From an uncultured bacterium (lineage in GTDB: Bacteria > Patescibacteriota > Gracilibacteria > Absconditabacterales > Absconditicoccaceae), in the NCBI GenBank assembly GCA_916049765.1, contig CAJZIX010000016.1:1-14996 (forward strand): a stretch of DNA of 14,996 nt. The letters are read 5' to 3'. Every line of letters begins with the position of its first letter. Positions within the stretch are counted from its first letter, which is position 1. This document shows positions 1 to 7,313 of the stretch, one piece after another. Position numbers and translations under genes: made by a program. The notes below the pieces were generated by a model. That model ran no database searches, was not told the DNA's origin, and saw only the letters and a list, made by a program, of their open reading frames with translations.

Positions 1-238
1 CTGCGTTATGCAGGCAAACGAAAGTGCCACAGAGATTAAACTATCCCATTAGGGAGAAAGGTGAAACAGTAGGGTAGTGAAAACTTACCTACACTCAATC
101 AGTCTGATAGGCTGATGAGCGGTAAACCGTAGCTCGTGCAAGCTTGTCAAGCTCGTCTTGAAAGTGCAAATGATCACTATAAGTGATCTTAGATAAATAG
201 TATCTCAATACAGAACCAGGCTTATTGGATTGACAAAA
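1..238 (+). ncRNA. rnpB: RNase P RNA (3' part; 5' end lies outside the window)
   Basis: Catalytic RNA of ribonuclease P, which removes 5' leaders from pre-tRNAs. Seen: conserved bacterial type-A blocks in the right order. These are 'gtgccacagagattaaac' near 25-42, the 'aaggtgaaacagtagggt' block near 58-76, 'cggtaaacc' near 120-128, and the 3' hallmark 'acagaaccaggcttat' at 210-225. The last corresponds to the ACAGAA...GGCUUAU end of known RNase P RNAs. The 5' domain with the GAGGAAAGUCC block is cut off by the window edge. The exact 3' end is not visible and is placed just before the tRNA that starts at 242; the two are probably on one transcript. Confidence 0.92.
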
Positions 239-241
239 TAT

Positions 242-312
242 GGGGGGTTGGTGTAGTGGTAACACATCGGTCTTCGGAACCGCTGTCGGGGGTTCGATCC
301 CCTCACTCCCTG
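242..312 (+). tRNA. tRNA with anticodon UCG, predicted to be a second tRNA-Trp (reads CGA/CGG)
   Basis: Folds as a cloverleaf. Acceptor 242-248/305-311 has two wobble pairs; the D-arm is 251-265 with loop AGUGGUA; the anticodon arm is 267-283 with loop CUUCGGA; the T-arm is 288-304 with loop UUCGAUC; G312 is the discriminator. No CCA is encoded. The anticodon is UCG, which in the standard code would mean Arg. The anticodon arm (CGGUCU-xxx-xAACCG) closely resembles bacterial tRNA-Trp as I remember it, C35 is shared with the Trp anticodon CCA, G73 is the Trp discriminator, and D-loop position 20 is U rather than the A20 typical of tRNA-Arg. This fits CGA/CGG=Trp. The amino acid is inferred; base 267 does not pair with 283. 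Confidence 0.85.
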
Positions 313-332
313 ATGATAATGAAAAAACATGA

Positions 333-364
333 AATGCTGAATTTGAAAAGTCAGTATTTTTTTT
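333..364 (+). terminator. Rho-independent terminator after rnpB-tRNA
   Basis: Eight-base-pair stem AATGCTGA (333-340) / TCAGTATT (351-358), loop of 10, followed by a T-run. It closes the rnpB-tRNA unit. The A-run on the other side means it may also serve the leftward DUF192 gene, whose stop codon lies at 363-365. Confidence 0.75.
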
Positions 365-857
365 ATTTAAAGATTTCTAGTAGAGTTCCGGTTTGAATCC
401 CTAGTTTTTCAACGGTTCAGCTATTGAGTTCTATAGCTTGAATTGCTTGATTTTTTGGGGAGAAACTTGGACATTGAGCTTCTTTGCAGGGAGGAAGCGA
501 AATGAAATCTACGACCTTATTGTCTTTATCAATTCGAATAATATCTAGAGGAATTAAGGTGTTTCTCATCCAAAAACTCCAAAAATCTGCTTTATCAAAA
601 ACAAAGAGCATCCCTTGATCTTCAGGAAGCGACTCACGAAACATCAGTCAGAGTTCTCTCTTTTCTGGAGAATCAGCAATTTCCAATTGGAAGCAATGGT
701 TTTTGTAGCACATTTGTGGAGATATATTTGTTGTCTGGCTTTTCTCTAGAAAGTGAAAAAAGAAAAAACTGATAATGATGACTTTCATCCCTATGATGAT
801 CATTACTCGTTTTATAAAGTCCTTGGGAAATGGTTTTTTTTCTGAATTAGAAAGCAT
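363..857 (-). CDS. Membrane-anchored DUF192 family protein
   Basis: 164 aa if started at the ATG at 855-857; an in-frame TTG lies at 870-872. The family's biochemical role is not established. Seen: a basic N-terminus, one hydrophobic segment (about residues 15-37) acting as signal anchor, then the DUF192 domain. That domain contains 'LMFRESLPEDQGMLFVF', 'FWMRNTLIPLDII' and C-terminal 'ELNSG...LGIQTGTLLE', matching the family from start to end. Two UGA codons give G70 (before LMFR) and G147 (the conserved ELxxG), so the frame stops only at the TAA at 363-365. Two CGA codons give W17 at the membrane edge and W108 in the 'LDII-W-ID' strand, where the family has an aromatic or hydrophobic residue and Arg would be odd. 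It lies 78 bp downstream of comM on the same strand and may be co-transcribed. No Shine-Dalgarno seen. Confidence 0.85.
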
Positions 858-935
858 ATCAAAGCTTTTCAAAAATAAAGGACTTTACTTATAAAGGAAT
901 TGCTAAAAAATGCAAGATGATGAAGTTATTCCTAT

Positions 936-2486
936 TTATTCATTTTCTACGAACATCGTTTTACTTCTATAGTGAATAGCTTCCATGAGATGTCCTACTT
1001 CTAGTTGATCTTTTCCCTCCATATCTGCAATGGTCCTACCAAGTTTTAAAAGTCTATGAATCACTCTACCAGAAAGGGTAAATCTCTCAGCAGCCTGGCT
1101 AAGAAAATCTTTACATGCACTATCAAGCTGAATATAGTGATCAATATCTTTGGCTTCCATCATGGCGTTGGTCTGAATTCCGCTTTTTCAGAAGCGATCT
1201 TTTTGGATTTTCCAAGCTTTGATGACCTGTTGGCGAAGCTCGGCAGAGGATTGATTGAGACTTTTTGTAAGGAGGGTATCAATTTTTTCTCTTGGAATTT
1301 CTAAAATCATATCAATTCTATCTAAGAGTGGTCCAGAGATTTTGCTTTGATACCTTTTGATTTCTGAAAGAGAACAGCTACAAGATTTTTCAGGATCTTT
1401 ATAGTAACCACATTTGCAAGGGTTCATCGAGGCGATAAACATAACATTAGCCGGATATTCTACCGTTCCACTCACTCTCGAAATATGTATTACACTACCT
1501 TCTAGAGGTTGCCTCAAAACTTCTAAAACTTCTCTCGGAAATTCGGTTAATTCGTCAAAAAAGAGAATCCCTTTGTGAGCAAGAGAAATTTCTCCAGGGG
1601 TTAGATGGGTTCCTCCTCCAATGATAGAAACTTTGGAAGCGGTATGATGAACCTGTCTAAAGGGTCTTTGTGTGATGAGAGGTTGATCTTTATTGAGTTT
1701 TCAGACAACAGAATAAATCTGACTTACTTCTAATATTTCTGGAAAATCCAAAGGAGGGAGAATGCTTGGAAGTGCTTTACTGAGCATAGTTTTCCCGCTT
1801 CCTGGTGCTCAAACCATCAAGACATTGTGAAGTCCGGCTGCTGCAATACTGAGTGCTCTTTTTGCAATGATTTGTCCCTTAATAGAAGAAAAGTCGTTGA
1901 GGAGCGATCGAGATTGATTGATGAGGTCGGTCAGATTTTTTGCATTGCGAAAATGCTCAAGAGAAGCTCCTTTGAGCAAAAAATTTGCAATCTGTGAAAA
2001 ATGACTGATAGGAATCAACGTAATATCACTGACATATTCTAATTCATAAAAGTTTTCTGCCGGGATAAAGAAGGTTTGATAGCCTTTTTGTTTAGCAGAA
2101 ATTACGCTTGGGAGGATTCCATTTACTCTTTTTACACTCCCATCCAGTCCAAGTTCTCCGAAGAAGAGAAATTCCGGTAATCTCTCATAATGAGCGACTT
2201 TCCCATCAGCGATCAGACAAAGGAGTGCAACTGCCATAGGGAGATCGAAAGCGGTTCCTACTTTTTTTAGATCGCTTGGAGAAAGATTTAGAATAAATTT
2301 TCTTTTCGGAAGATCGATTCCAATATTCCTGAAACTTGCTCTTATTCTCTCTTTGGCTTCTCTAATAGTGGTATCAGGAAGTCCGATGATTTCGATCGTC
2401 GGCAGTGATTTATTACTATCAGCTTCTACAGTAATTTCTTGTCCGAGGAGTCCGAGATTTGCAAATGTTTTGATGCGAGCAATCAT
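936..2486 (-). CDS. comM: ComM/YifB-type magnesium-chelatase-like AAA+ ATPase
   Basis: 516 aa, the usual full length for YifB/ComM. The Vibrio homologue is a hexameric branch-migration helicase used in natural transformation; here that role is by family only. Domains in order: an N-terminal Lon-like/ChlI fold (residues 1 to about 180, beginning 'MIARIKTFANLGLLG'), AAA+ core with Walker A GAPGSGKT at 226-233, Walker B 'ILFFDE' with DE at 311-312, the family's Cys cluster 'MNPCKCGYY...SCSCS' (Cys 357, 359, 369, 371), arginine-finger region 'GPLLDRIDM', and a C-terminal Mg-chelatase lid ending '...LGRTIADMEG...HLMEAIHYR'. UGA encodes G226 (first Walker A glycine), G262 and G433. One CGA (1908-1910, residue 193) falls in an unconserved linker. 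No Shine-Dalgarno precedes the ATG. A perfect TTGACA lies upstream at 2569-2574 (minus) but without a clear -10 partner. Confidence 0.95.
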
Positions 2487-2505
2487 TTGGATAATAGAAA
2501 GAATA

Positions 2506-2533
2506 AATCTGACTTCAGATTACTTTTTATTTT
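2506..2533. other. Short hairpin with adjacent T-rich tract upstream of comM
   Basis: Six-base-pair stem AATCTG (2506-2511) / CAGATT (2516-2521) with a four-base loop. On the plus strand it is followed by ACTTTTTATTTTT, like a terminator, although no plus-strand gene lies upstream. On the minus strand it would sit in the 5' leader of comM, so it could stop antisense transcription or shape the leader. Function is not established. Confidence 0.4.
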
Positions 2534-2612
2534 TAAAAAATCAAGTAAAAATAAATGATTTTCTTTTGTGTCAAAAAAAAACTTGATAAATATGGTAATA
2601 ATGTTGACTGAG

Positions 2613-2618
2613 TATAAT
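2613..2618 (+). promoter_or_regulatory. Candidate -10 element upstream of the isochorismatase-fold gene
   Basis: A perfect TATAAT about 125 bases ahead of the ATG at 2743. No good -35 lies 16-18 bp upstream (the 16-bp position reads TATGGT), so the call is weak. A start near 2625 would give a leader of about 118 nt holding the perfect palindrome GCTCATGAGC (2656-2665). Confidence 0.35.
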
Positions 2619-2730
2619 GGCTGATCTCTTCATAGCTGCTCAATATTTAGCTGGAGCTCATGAGCGGAATAATTTCAAATTGAAAGTTGAGAGCGATTTC
2701 GTATGATAAGGTCAGTAGCTTTATATCTTC

Positions 2731-2740
2731 AAGAAGAGGA
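2731..2740 (+). promoter_or_regulatory. Shine-Dalgarno-like site deciding the start at 2743
   Basis: The purine stretch AAGAAGAGGA ends two bases before the ATG at 2743 and is complementary to the usual anti-SD. It is the only convincing Shine-Dalgarno in the window, which makes this gene's start the most secure and its initiation context an exception. Confidence 0.5.
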
Positions 2741-2742
2741 CT

Positions 2743-3252
2743 ATGACCGAAACGGCACTTGTTATCATTAATATGCAGAATGTTCGAATAGAAAAAGATT
2801 CTGAATATTATCTTGAAAATCTAGATACGATGATAGAAAAAATGAATTACCTTATTGCTTATGCTAGAGAACTTGGCTATAAGATTATCTTTATCAAACA
2901 TCATGAAGCAGAAGGTGCTTTTGCTATGGATAATCCACTTTCAGAATTCATTCCTGAACTTGCGGTTGAAAAACATGATATTGTTATTCCAAAGTTTAAA
3001 ATCAGTAGTTTTTACCATACGAAATTAGAAAATGAACTGGTAGGTATCAAAAATCTCGTCGTTTGCTGAGCTTTGACGAATCTTTGTGTGAGAATGTTTG
3101 TAGAGGAGGCTTACGATAGGGAGTATAGAATTGCCTTACTTGATGATTTGACGACAACATTCTCTGATAAATTACATACCAGCACTCTGGAGGATCTCTA
3201 TGCTACGAGGTCTGATTTAAATATTTTGCCTTTAGAAAAATTTGTGGAGTAG
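2743..3252 (+). CDS. Isochorismatase-fold (cysteine hydrolase family) protein with Asn at the catalytic Asp position
   Basis: 169 aa, typical for the isochorismatase/nicotinamidase fold. Members usually hydrolyse small amides or enol ethers with an Asp-Lys-Cys triad. Seen: N-terminal strand 'ALVIINMQN', 'VIPKFKISSFYHTKLENEL' carrying the expected Lys (K84), and 'VVCGALTNLCVRMFVEEAY' with nucleophile Cys115. UGA encodes G109 in the hallmark GxxTxxC motif, so the protein continues to the TAG at 3250-3252. CGA encodes residue 15, the position after MQN-x that is Phe/Trp in relatives, supporting CGA=Trp. The strand-1 Asp is replaced by Asn10 (codon AAT), so activity may be altered or lost; substrate unknown. 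Good Shine-Dalgarno; no obvious operon partner. Confidence 0.85.
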
Positions 3253-3261
3253 TTTGGTAAC

Positions 3262-3324
3262 TGTCATTCTGAACGAAGTGAAGAATCTACTATTTTATAT
3301 CCTTCGTTTCACTCAGGAAGACAG
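3262..3324. repeat. Imperfect inverted repeat / REP-like hairpin element
   Basis: The left arm (3262-3287) contains 'TGTCATTCTGAACGAAGTGA'. The right arm (3299-3324) contains 'CCTTCGTTTCACTCAGGAAG', close to its reverse complement with several mismatches. The spacer is about 11 bases, so the element can form a long stem-loop. The 'GTCATTCTGA-CGAAG-GAAGAATC' theme resembles an intergenic repeat I recall from unrelated bacterial genomes. It lies between the isochorismatase-fold and methyltransferase genes, and there is no T-run to make it a terminator. Only one copy is present here, so genome-wide repetition is inferred. Confidence 0.6.
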
Positions 3325-3368
3325 AGCATAGTATATGAAAATATTTATCATCATAATTGAATTACAAG

Positions 3369-3896
3369 ATGGAAGGAGCAAGATTAGTAAGTGAGTTGAT
3401 TGAAAAATATCATCCAAAAACGATTTTAGATTTATGAGCTGGAAAGGGCTATTTCAGTATCTTGGCGGCGAGCTATGGTGCGCAAGTTGATGCGGTAGAA
3501 GATACGAGTGTCAGAAATCTTTATCCAGACTACCTCAAGGCACATCCGAGTGTTTCTTTTTATGAAAGCAAATTGGATGAATTTAAGATTACGAAAAATT
3601 ATGATTTCGTCATCGCCAAACATATCGTGATGTACATGGATAAAGACTATGTTTTAGGAGAGTTTATGAGTTCTGTTTACCAGCATCTCAATAGAGGAGG
3701 GCTCTTTTTCTTGACCTATCATCATCGTGATTCTGAGCTTCTCAAGGAGAAAGAGGGGATTGTAAAATATGAGCTTGATGACTTCAAATCCTTCAAAGGA
3801 AACTTTTCAGTAAAGGATTTTGGAGATTATTCTAACCCTGCTCCTGGGGTCAATAAAGAATATAAAATCGGTTATATTATCTTACAGAAGAACTAA
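3369..3896 (+). CDS. Class I SAM-dependent methyltransferase
   Basis: 175 aa. Transfers a methyl group from S-adenosylmethionine to an unknown acceptor. Seen: motif I 'TILDLGAGKGYFS' (residues about 19-31), the SAM-binding glycine loop, whose first glycine G23 is encoded by UGA (3435-3437). The acidic end of strand 2 follows ('VDAVED'), then 'NYDFVIAKHIVMYM' (motif IV region) and 'LNRGGLFFLTYHHRD' (post-motif). The protein is short, close to a minimal Rossmann fold, with no added substrate-recognition domain. The start ATG at 3369 precedes motif I by the usual distance; no Shine-Dalgarno. The gene is followed after 21 bases by the DUF1653 gene and then dnaA, so the three may form one transcript. 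Contains no CGA/CGG. Confidence 0.82.
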
Positions 3897-3917
3897 ATCT
3901 GACTTTTTATTTTTGGT

Positions 3918-4172
3918 ATGATCGTGATGAGAGAACTGAAAATTCATGGTATTTATAGGCATTTTAAGGGCGATCTTTATCTGGTAGAAGATATTGCTAC
4001 GCATTCTGAAACGAAAGAAAAGTATGTTGTATATAGACATCTTTATGGTGATGTGAGCTTATGTATTAGGCCACTTGAGATGTTCCTAAGTGAAGTGGAT
4101 CATGAGAAATATCCTGATAGTACTCAAAAATGGAGGTTTGAACTTCAAAATATTCCGAGTGTCGCTAAATAG
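3918..4172 (+). CDS. DUF1653 family protein
   Basis: 84 aa, complete. Matches the small DUF1653 family across its length: 'GIYRHFKGDLYLVEDIATHS' at the N-terminus, 'YVVYRHLYGD' in the middle, and 'IRPLEMFLSEVDHEKYPD...WRFE' at the end. The fold is a small mostly-beta domain; no biochemical function is established. The ATG at 3918 is used; a second in-frame ATG at 3927 gives the more usual 'MRELK' N-terminus and could be the true start. No UGA or CGA/CGG codons. It lies 48 bp upstream of dnaA on the same strand. Confidence 0.85.
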   Translation: MIVMRELKIHGIYRHFKGDLYLVEDIATHSETKEKYVVYRHLYGDVSLCIRPLEMFLSEVDHEKYPDSTQKWRFELQNIPSVAK

Positions 4173-4198
4173 GAAAAATCAGACTTAGCCTTTTTATC
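4164..4198 (+). terminator. Weak terminator-like hairpin between the DUF1653 gene and dnaA
   Basis: GCTAAAT (overlapping the DUF1653 stop codon) can pair with ACTTAGC (4183-4189), one mismatch and a long loop, followed by CTTTTTATCTT. It may reduce read-through into dnaA. The call is tentative because the stem is short. Confidence 0.3.
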
Positions 4199-4220
4199 TT
4201 CTCCTCCCCAAAAAAACAAA

Positions 4221-5702
4221 ATGCTGATTGATACCGTTTCTGAATACGATAACGAGAAAAAACACTATCTCCTTGATCTCCGAGAGAGGACGATTTTGGC
4301 GATTGCCAATCAATTTGATCATAAAAAAATTCTGACTTTTCTCGGGAAGGTTGGGATCATAGATATTGATGAAACCAAAAAAGAAGTCGTGATCTGAGTT
4401 TCTAATGATTTTATCCTTACCCAGATCAAGAAAAATTTTCAAAAGGCACTCAAAGAAGCCATTATGGCGACTTACAATTCGCAGTTTGGGGTCAGATTTG
4501 TGGCCTATCCTCCTTTTGCGAATGCTCAGCACGAGCTTCTTACTGATCTCAAAAAATTGCTTAATATCCAAGAGAGCAAATCTTCCAAAGCTCCTCAACT
4601 TGAAAAAAATCTGAAATCAGAATTAGGCAATTATTTTGGGATCCTCTTTGAACCGAGTTACCGTTTTGATACCTTTGTTGCTGGAGCGAATAATCAGTTT
4701 GCCTTTTCTGCTGCGAAAGCAGTGGCTGATGCTCCAGGGACGGCATATAATCCGCTCTTTCTCTATGGGAATGTTGGACTGGGGAAGACGCATCTTATGC
4801 AGGCGGTAGGAAATGAAATTATGCAAAATTTCCCTGAAAAAGTTGTCATTTATCTGCCAGCGACCAAGCTCGTAGAGGAGATCGTTCAGGCGCTGAGGAT
4901 GAATAAAATGGTAAATCTGATGAAAAAGTTTGATGAGGTAGATGTGCTTTTGATTGATGATATTCAGTTTCTCGCCGATAAGGACAAGACGCAGGAGGTG
5001 TTCCACAATCTCTTCAACGATTTTCATATGAAGAAAAAGCAGGTCATTATTTCTTCCGATCGCCCTCCAAAAGAGCTTCTCCATATAGAACCAAGACTCA
5101 AAAGCAGATTCGCACTGGGATTGGTTGCTGATGTGCAGGCTCCAGATTTTGAGACGAGAATCGCGATCTTGGAGTCCAAACTCCAGTCTAAAGGGATCAG
5201 TATTGATTTTGAATATTTGTCCTTGATTGCCCAATATATCAAGAGTAATGTGAGGGAGCTAGAGGGGGCTTTAAATATTCTGATCACGAGGCAGCAGCTT
5301 TCCAAGGCGGAAATTAGCGAGGAAGATGTGTATAGCTGCCTGAAAACGCTTGGTTATTACTGCGATGAAAATCAGATTAACTTTGAGCAAGTGATGCAGC
5401 AGAATAAAAAGTCCAGCAAAAATTTTTCTACGCTCGTAGAGATGGTTGCCCAGTATTATTCGCTTTCTATCGCGGAACTCAAATCTGATAGCAGGAAAAA
5501 GGAAATCACGCAGGCGAGGCAGATTTTGATGCTCCTTGCTAAGAAATATTTCAATCGGACCTTGGAAAAGATCGGCGATTATTTCGGTGGAAAGAACCAC
5601 GCAACTGCAATCTATGCGATCAATACGATAGAAAAAAAACTGAAGTCTGATTCTGAGATTCAGCATGATTATAGAGTTTTTGTGGATTGGATTGACCAAT
5701 AA
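4221..5702 (+). CDS. dnaA: Chromosomal replication initiator DnaA
   Basis: 493 aa, full length. DnaA binds DnaA boxes at oriC, melts the origin with ATP and recruits helicase. Domains: domain I (1 to about 85) with 'LLDLWERTILAIANQ', where W21 is encoded by CGA (4281-4283) and corresponds to the conserved Trp after 'LDL' in other DnaA proteins; G59 is UGA. A short domain II follows. Domain III has Walker A GNVGLGKT (183-190), Walker B 'VLLIDDIQF' (D246, D247), sensor 1 'SSDRPP' (CGC gives Arg281) and arginine finger 'RLKSRF'. Domain IV is a helix-turn-helix with signature 'FGGKNHATAIYA' (455-466). CGG (5556-5558) is read as W446 in 'NWTLEKIG'. Starting at a downstream ATG (4464) would remove domain I. 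No dnaN neighbour and no DnaA-box cluster is visible. Only 1 of about 20 Gly codons is UGA. Confidence 0.97.
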
Positions 5703-5738
5703 AAAAAGCCAGATTAGAGATTCTAGTCTGACTTTTTG
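5700..5738. terminator. Bidirectional terminator between dnaA and the convergent 153-aa gene
   Basis: Stem AGCCAGATTAG (5707-5717) / CTAGTCTGACT (5723-5733), one mismatch, five-base loop. It has an A-run on the left and a T-run on the right, so it works as a Rho-independent terminator on both strands: for dnaA (+) and for the gene ending at 5759 (-). Confidence 0.8.
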
Positions 5739-5758
5739 CAATGCACCTGTCTTTTGAT

Positions 5759-6220
5759 TTATAGACAGATGATGCCTCGTTCTATGAGGTTTGTTAAAAC
5801 CTCTAGGCATAAAGAATCTTTTTTTTTCAGGATCTCTTCCCGTTTCTTTTTCTTTTGCCGCTGGTTTGTTAAAGCACTTCGAAGGTCATATTCTGTTTCT
5901 TCATAAGTAGCAATAAGTTGAATACCTTGTCCTTCTATAAAGAAAGACATATTACCACCTCTCCATTCTAGAAACAACTGTAAAATACCTCTTGGATTGA
6001 CGGCTTGCTGAAGTTGTTCTTGTTCTTCCTTGTGTAGTTCGTCTATCCTTTGCATGAGTTCTTCATCATTGTGATTTGAATCTTTGCAATGTAAGTTCAT
6101 GCATACCTTTAATCGGTTTAAGAATCTTCTTTTCTTATATTCCTTGTATTCTTTTCCTCCAGTGGGAGGGGTTTCGTTTGGAAAGCCAAGTTCGGCAAAA
6201 ATTTCTTCAATATACTTCAT
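5759..6220 (-). CDS. Uncharacterised 153-aa protein
   Basis: Not recognised. 153 aa, mostly helical and highly charged: 'IEEIFAELGF' at the N-terminus, a Lys/Arg-rich stretch ('EYKEYKKRRF'), an acidic/Gln-rich helix ('ELHKEEQEQLQQ'), then a beta-like part ('GNMSFFIEGQGIQLIATYEE') and a Lys-rich C-terminal helix. No membrane segment. Real-gene evidence: TAA stop backed by a terminator, clear ATG, and a near-consensus promoter directly upstream. It holds 5 of the 13 CGA/CGG codons in the window (residues 36, 114, 121, 127, 148), read as Trp, giving 6 Trp with the single TGG. It has no UGA. None of these positions is diagnostic, since Arg would also be plausible beside the Lys-rich runs. Possibly a lineage-specific gene. 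Confidence 0.75.
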   Translation of the reverse strand: MKYIEEIFAELGFPNETPPTGGKEYKEYKKRRFLNRLKVCMNLHCKDSNHNDEELMQRIDELHKEEQEQLQQAVNPRGILQLFLEWRGGNMSFFIEGQGIQLIATYEETEYDLRSALTNQRQKKKKREEILKKKDSLCLEVLTNLIERGIICL

Positions 6221-6262
6221 AGCTTTACTTTTTTATTTATAATAATTTTTTATATTGTATAT

Positions 6263-6290
6263 AGTATATATTATTTTAATATAAAGTCAA
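6263..6290 (-). promoter_or_regulatory. Sigma70-type promoter of the 153-aa gene
   Basis: On the minus strand: -35 TTGACT (6285-6290), 16-bp spacer, -10 TATACT (6263-6268), in an extremely AT-rich spacer (6221-6298). The predicted start near 6256 gives a leader of about 36 nt. The -35 box lies just past the trpS stop codon (6299-6301), so the gene has its own promoter rather than depending on trpS read-through. Confidence 0.7.
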
Positions 6291-6298
6291 GTTAAAAT

Positions 6299-7282
6299 TT
6301 ATAGGATAAATCCAATCCTTTCATAGACTTCTTGAATCTTTTTCTCTGCAATAGCATTTGCCCTTTCTGAGTGCTCATGAAGCATTTTGCTGACTTCATC
6401 TTCAGAGATCTCCTTGAATTTCGCTTGGATCGGCTCTAAGGTTTCTCTCATTTTTTCAAAAAGGTAGTCCTTTGCTACTTTATAGGAGAGTCCTCCTGCT
6501 TTATATTTTCTCCTTAATTCTTGATCTTCTTCTGGTGTCAAAAAGAGCTTGGTAAGCTGGTAAACATTACATTCATCAGGATTTTTCGGTTCTTCAACGG
6601 TTTTTGCGTTGGTAGGAATCTGCTTTATTTTTTTGAGCATGCTATTTTCTTCTTCAAGGAGTCCGATATAGTTATTGTAAGATTTAGACATTTTCCTTCC
6701 ATCAGTTCCCATTACGGTTGCAACCTCATCTCTAATCAGAGGAGCTGGTATTTTGAAGGTTTCCCCGTAGCGAGTATTAAATTTCTGAGCAATATCTCTT
6801 GCATATTCCACATGCTGCTTCTGATCTTTTCCAACTGGCACAAAATCCGCATCATAGAGCAGAATATCCGCTGCCATCAAAATAGGATAACAAAAAGTTC
6901 CAACGCTGATTTCTCCAGATTTCCCCTTTGCCAAAGCGTCTTTGTAGCTGTGCATTCTCTCCATCGTTCCCATAATCGTCAAGCAAGTCAAAGCCCAGTT
7001 AAGCTGTGCATGTCCAGGGATTTCTGCTGGATTATAAATTAGGGTTTTCTCCATATCAGCTCAACAAGCCAGATAGAGCTTTACGATCGTCATACTATTT
7101 TTTTTCAAAATTTCCGCCTCTTGCGTCTGCGTAAAGCCATGCATATTTGCGAGAAAAAGAAAAAATTCTGAATCAGTATTTTCATTTTGCATGGTGATAA
7201 ACGGTTTCAAAGCTCAGAAATAGTTCCCAAGGTGGAGCTCAGAGCCGGTAGGTTTAATTCAGGTAAGGATTATTTTTCTCAT
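6299..7282 (-). CDS. trpS: Tryptophanyl-tRNA synthetase
   Basis: 327 aa, normal length for bacterial TrpRS. Activates Trp with ATP and charges tRNA-Trp. Seen: 'LTGIKPTGSELHLGNYFGAL' with the class I HIGH motif as HLGN (17-20), 'LYLACGAD', 'GHAQLNWALTC', 'LMAADILLYDADFVPVGKDQ' lining the active site, KMSKS (197-201) in 'GRKMSKSYNNYIGLL', and the C-terminal helical anticodon-binding region. Three UGA codons encode G8, G23 (of YFGAL) and G74 (of ACGAD), all conserved. The start is the ATG at 7280-7282; the TAG at 7301-7303 closes the frame upstream, and starting at the ATG ending at 7054 would lose the HIGH motif. The gene contains no CGA/CGG. In this code the enzyme should charge both the usual CCA tRNA and the UCG tRNA. 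Confidence 0.97.
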
Positions 7283-7313
7283 TATATAGGGCAAAAGTTT
7301 CTAAAACAGCCTA

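Noticed and set aside
242..312. Ordinary tRNA-Arg(UCG)
   Set aside because: The anticodon alone says Arg, but G73, the Trp-like anticodon arm, lack of A20 and CGA/CGG codons at Trp positions point to tRNA-Trp.
417..872. Two separate small genes in the DUF192 region under the standard code
   Set aside because: The UGA between them sits at a conserved Gly of DUF192, and the C-terminal ELxxG motif also needs UGA read-through, so it is one gene.
1056..1304. Plus-strand open frame of 82 codons opposite comM
   Set aside because: Lies wholly inside the well-conserved comM C-terminal domain on the other strand.
2617..2709. A 30-codon reading frame (ATG...GTA TGA TAA) ahead of the isochorismatase-fold gene, containing one CGG
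   Set aside because: No Shine-Dalgarno, its ATG overlaps the candidate -10 box, and no recognisable protein. Open by chance is likely in a code with only two stops.
4623..5810. Several long minus-strand open frames opposite dnaA
   Set aside because: Complementary-strand shadows of dnaA; no family motifs, and dnaA conservation explains the region.
6221..6298. AT-rich spacer as an origin unwinding element
   Set aside because: No DnaA boxes nearby, and the stretch is accounted for by a near-consensus promoter for the 153-aa gene.
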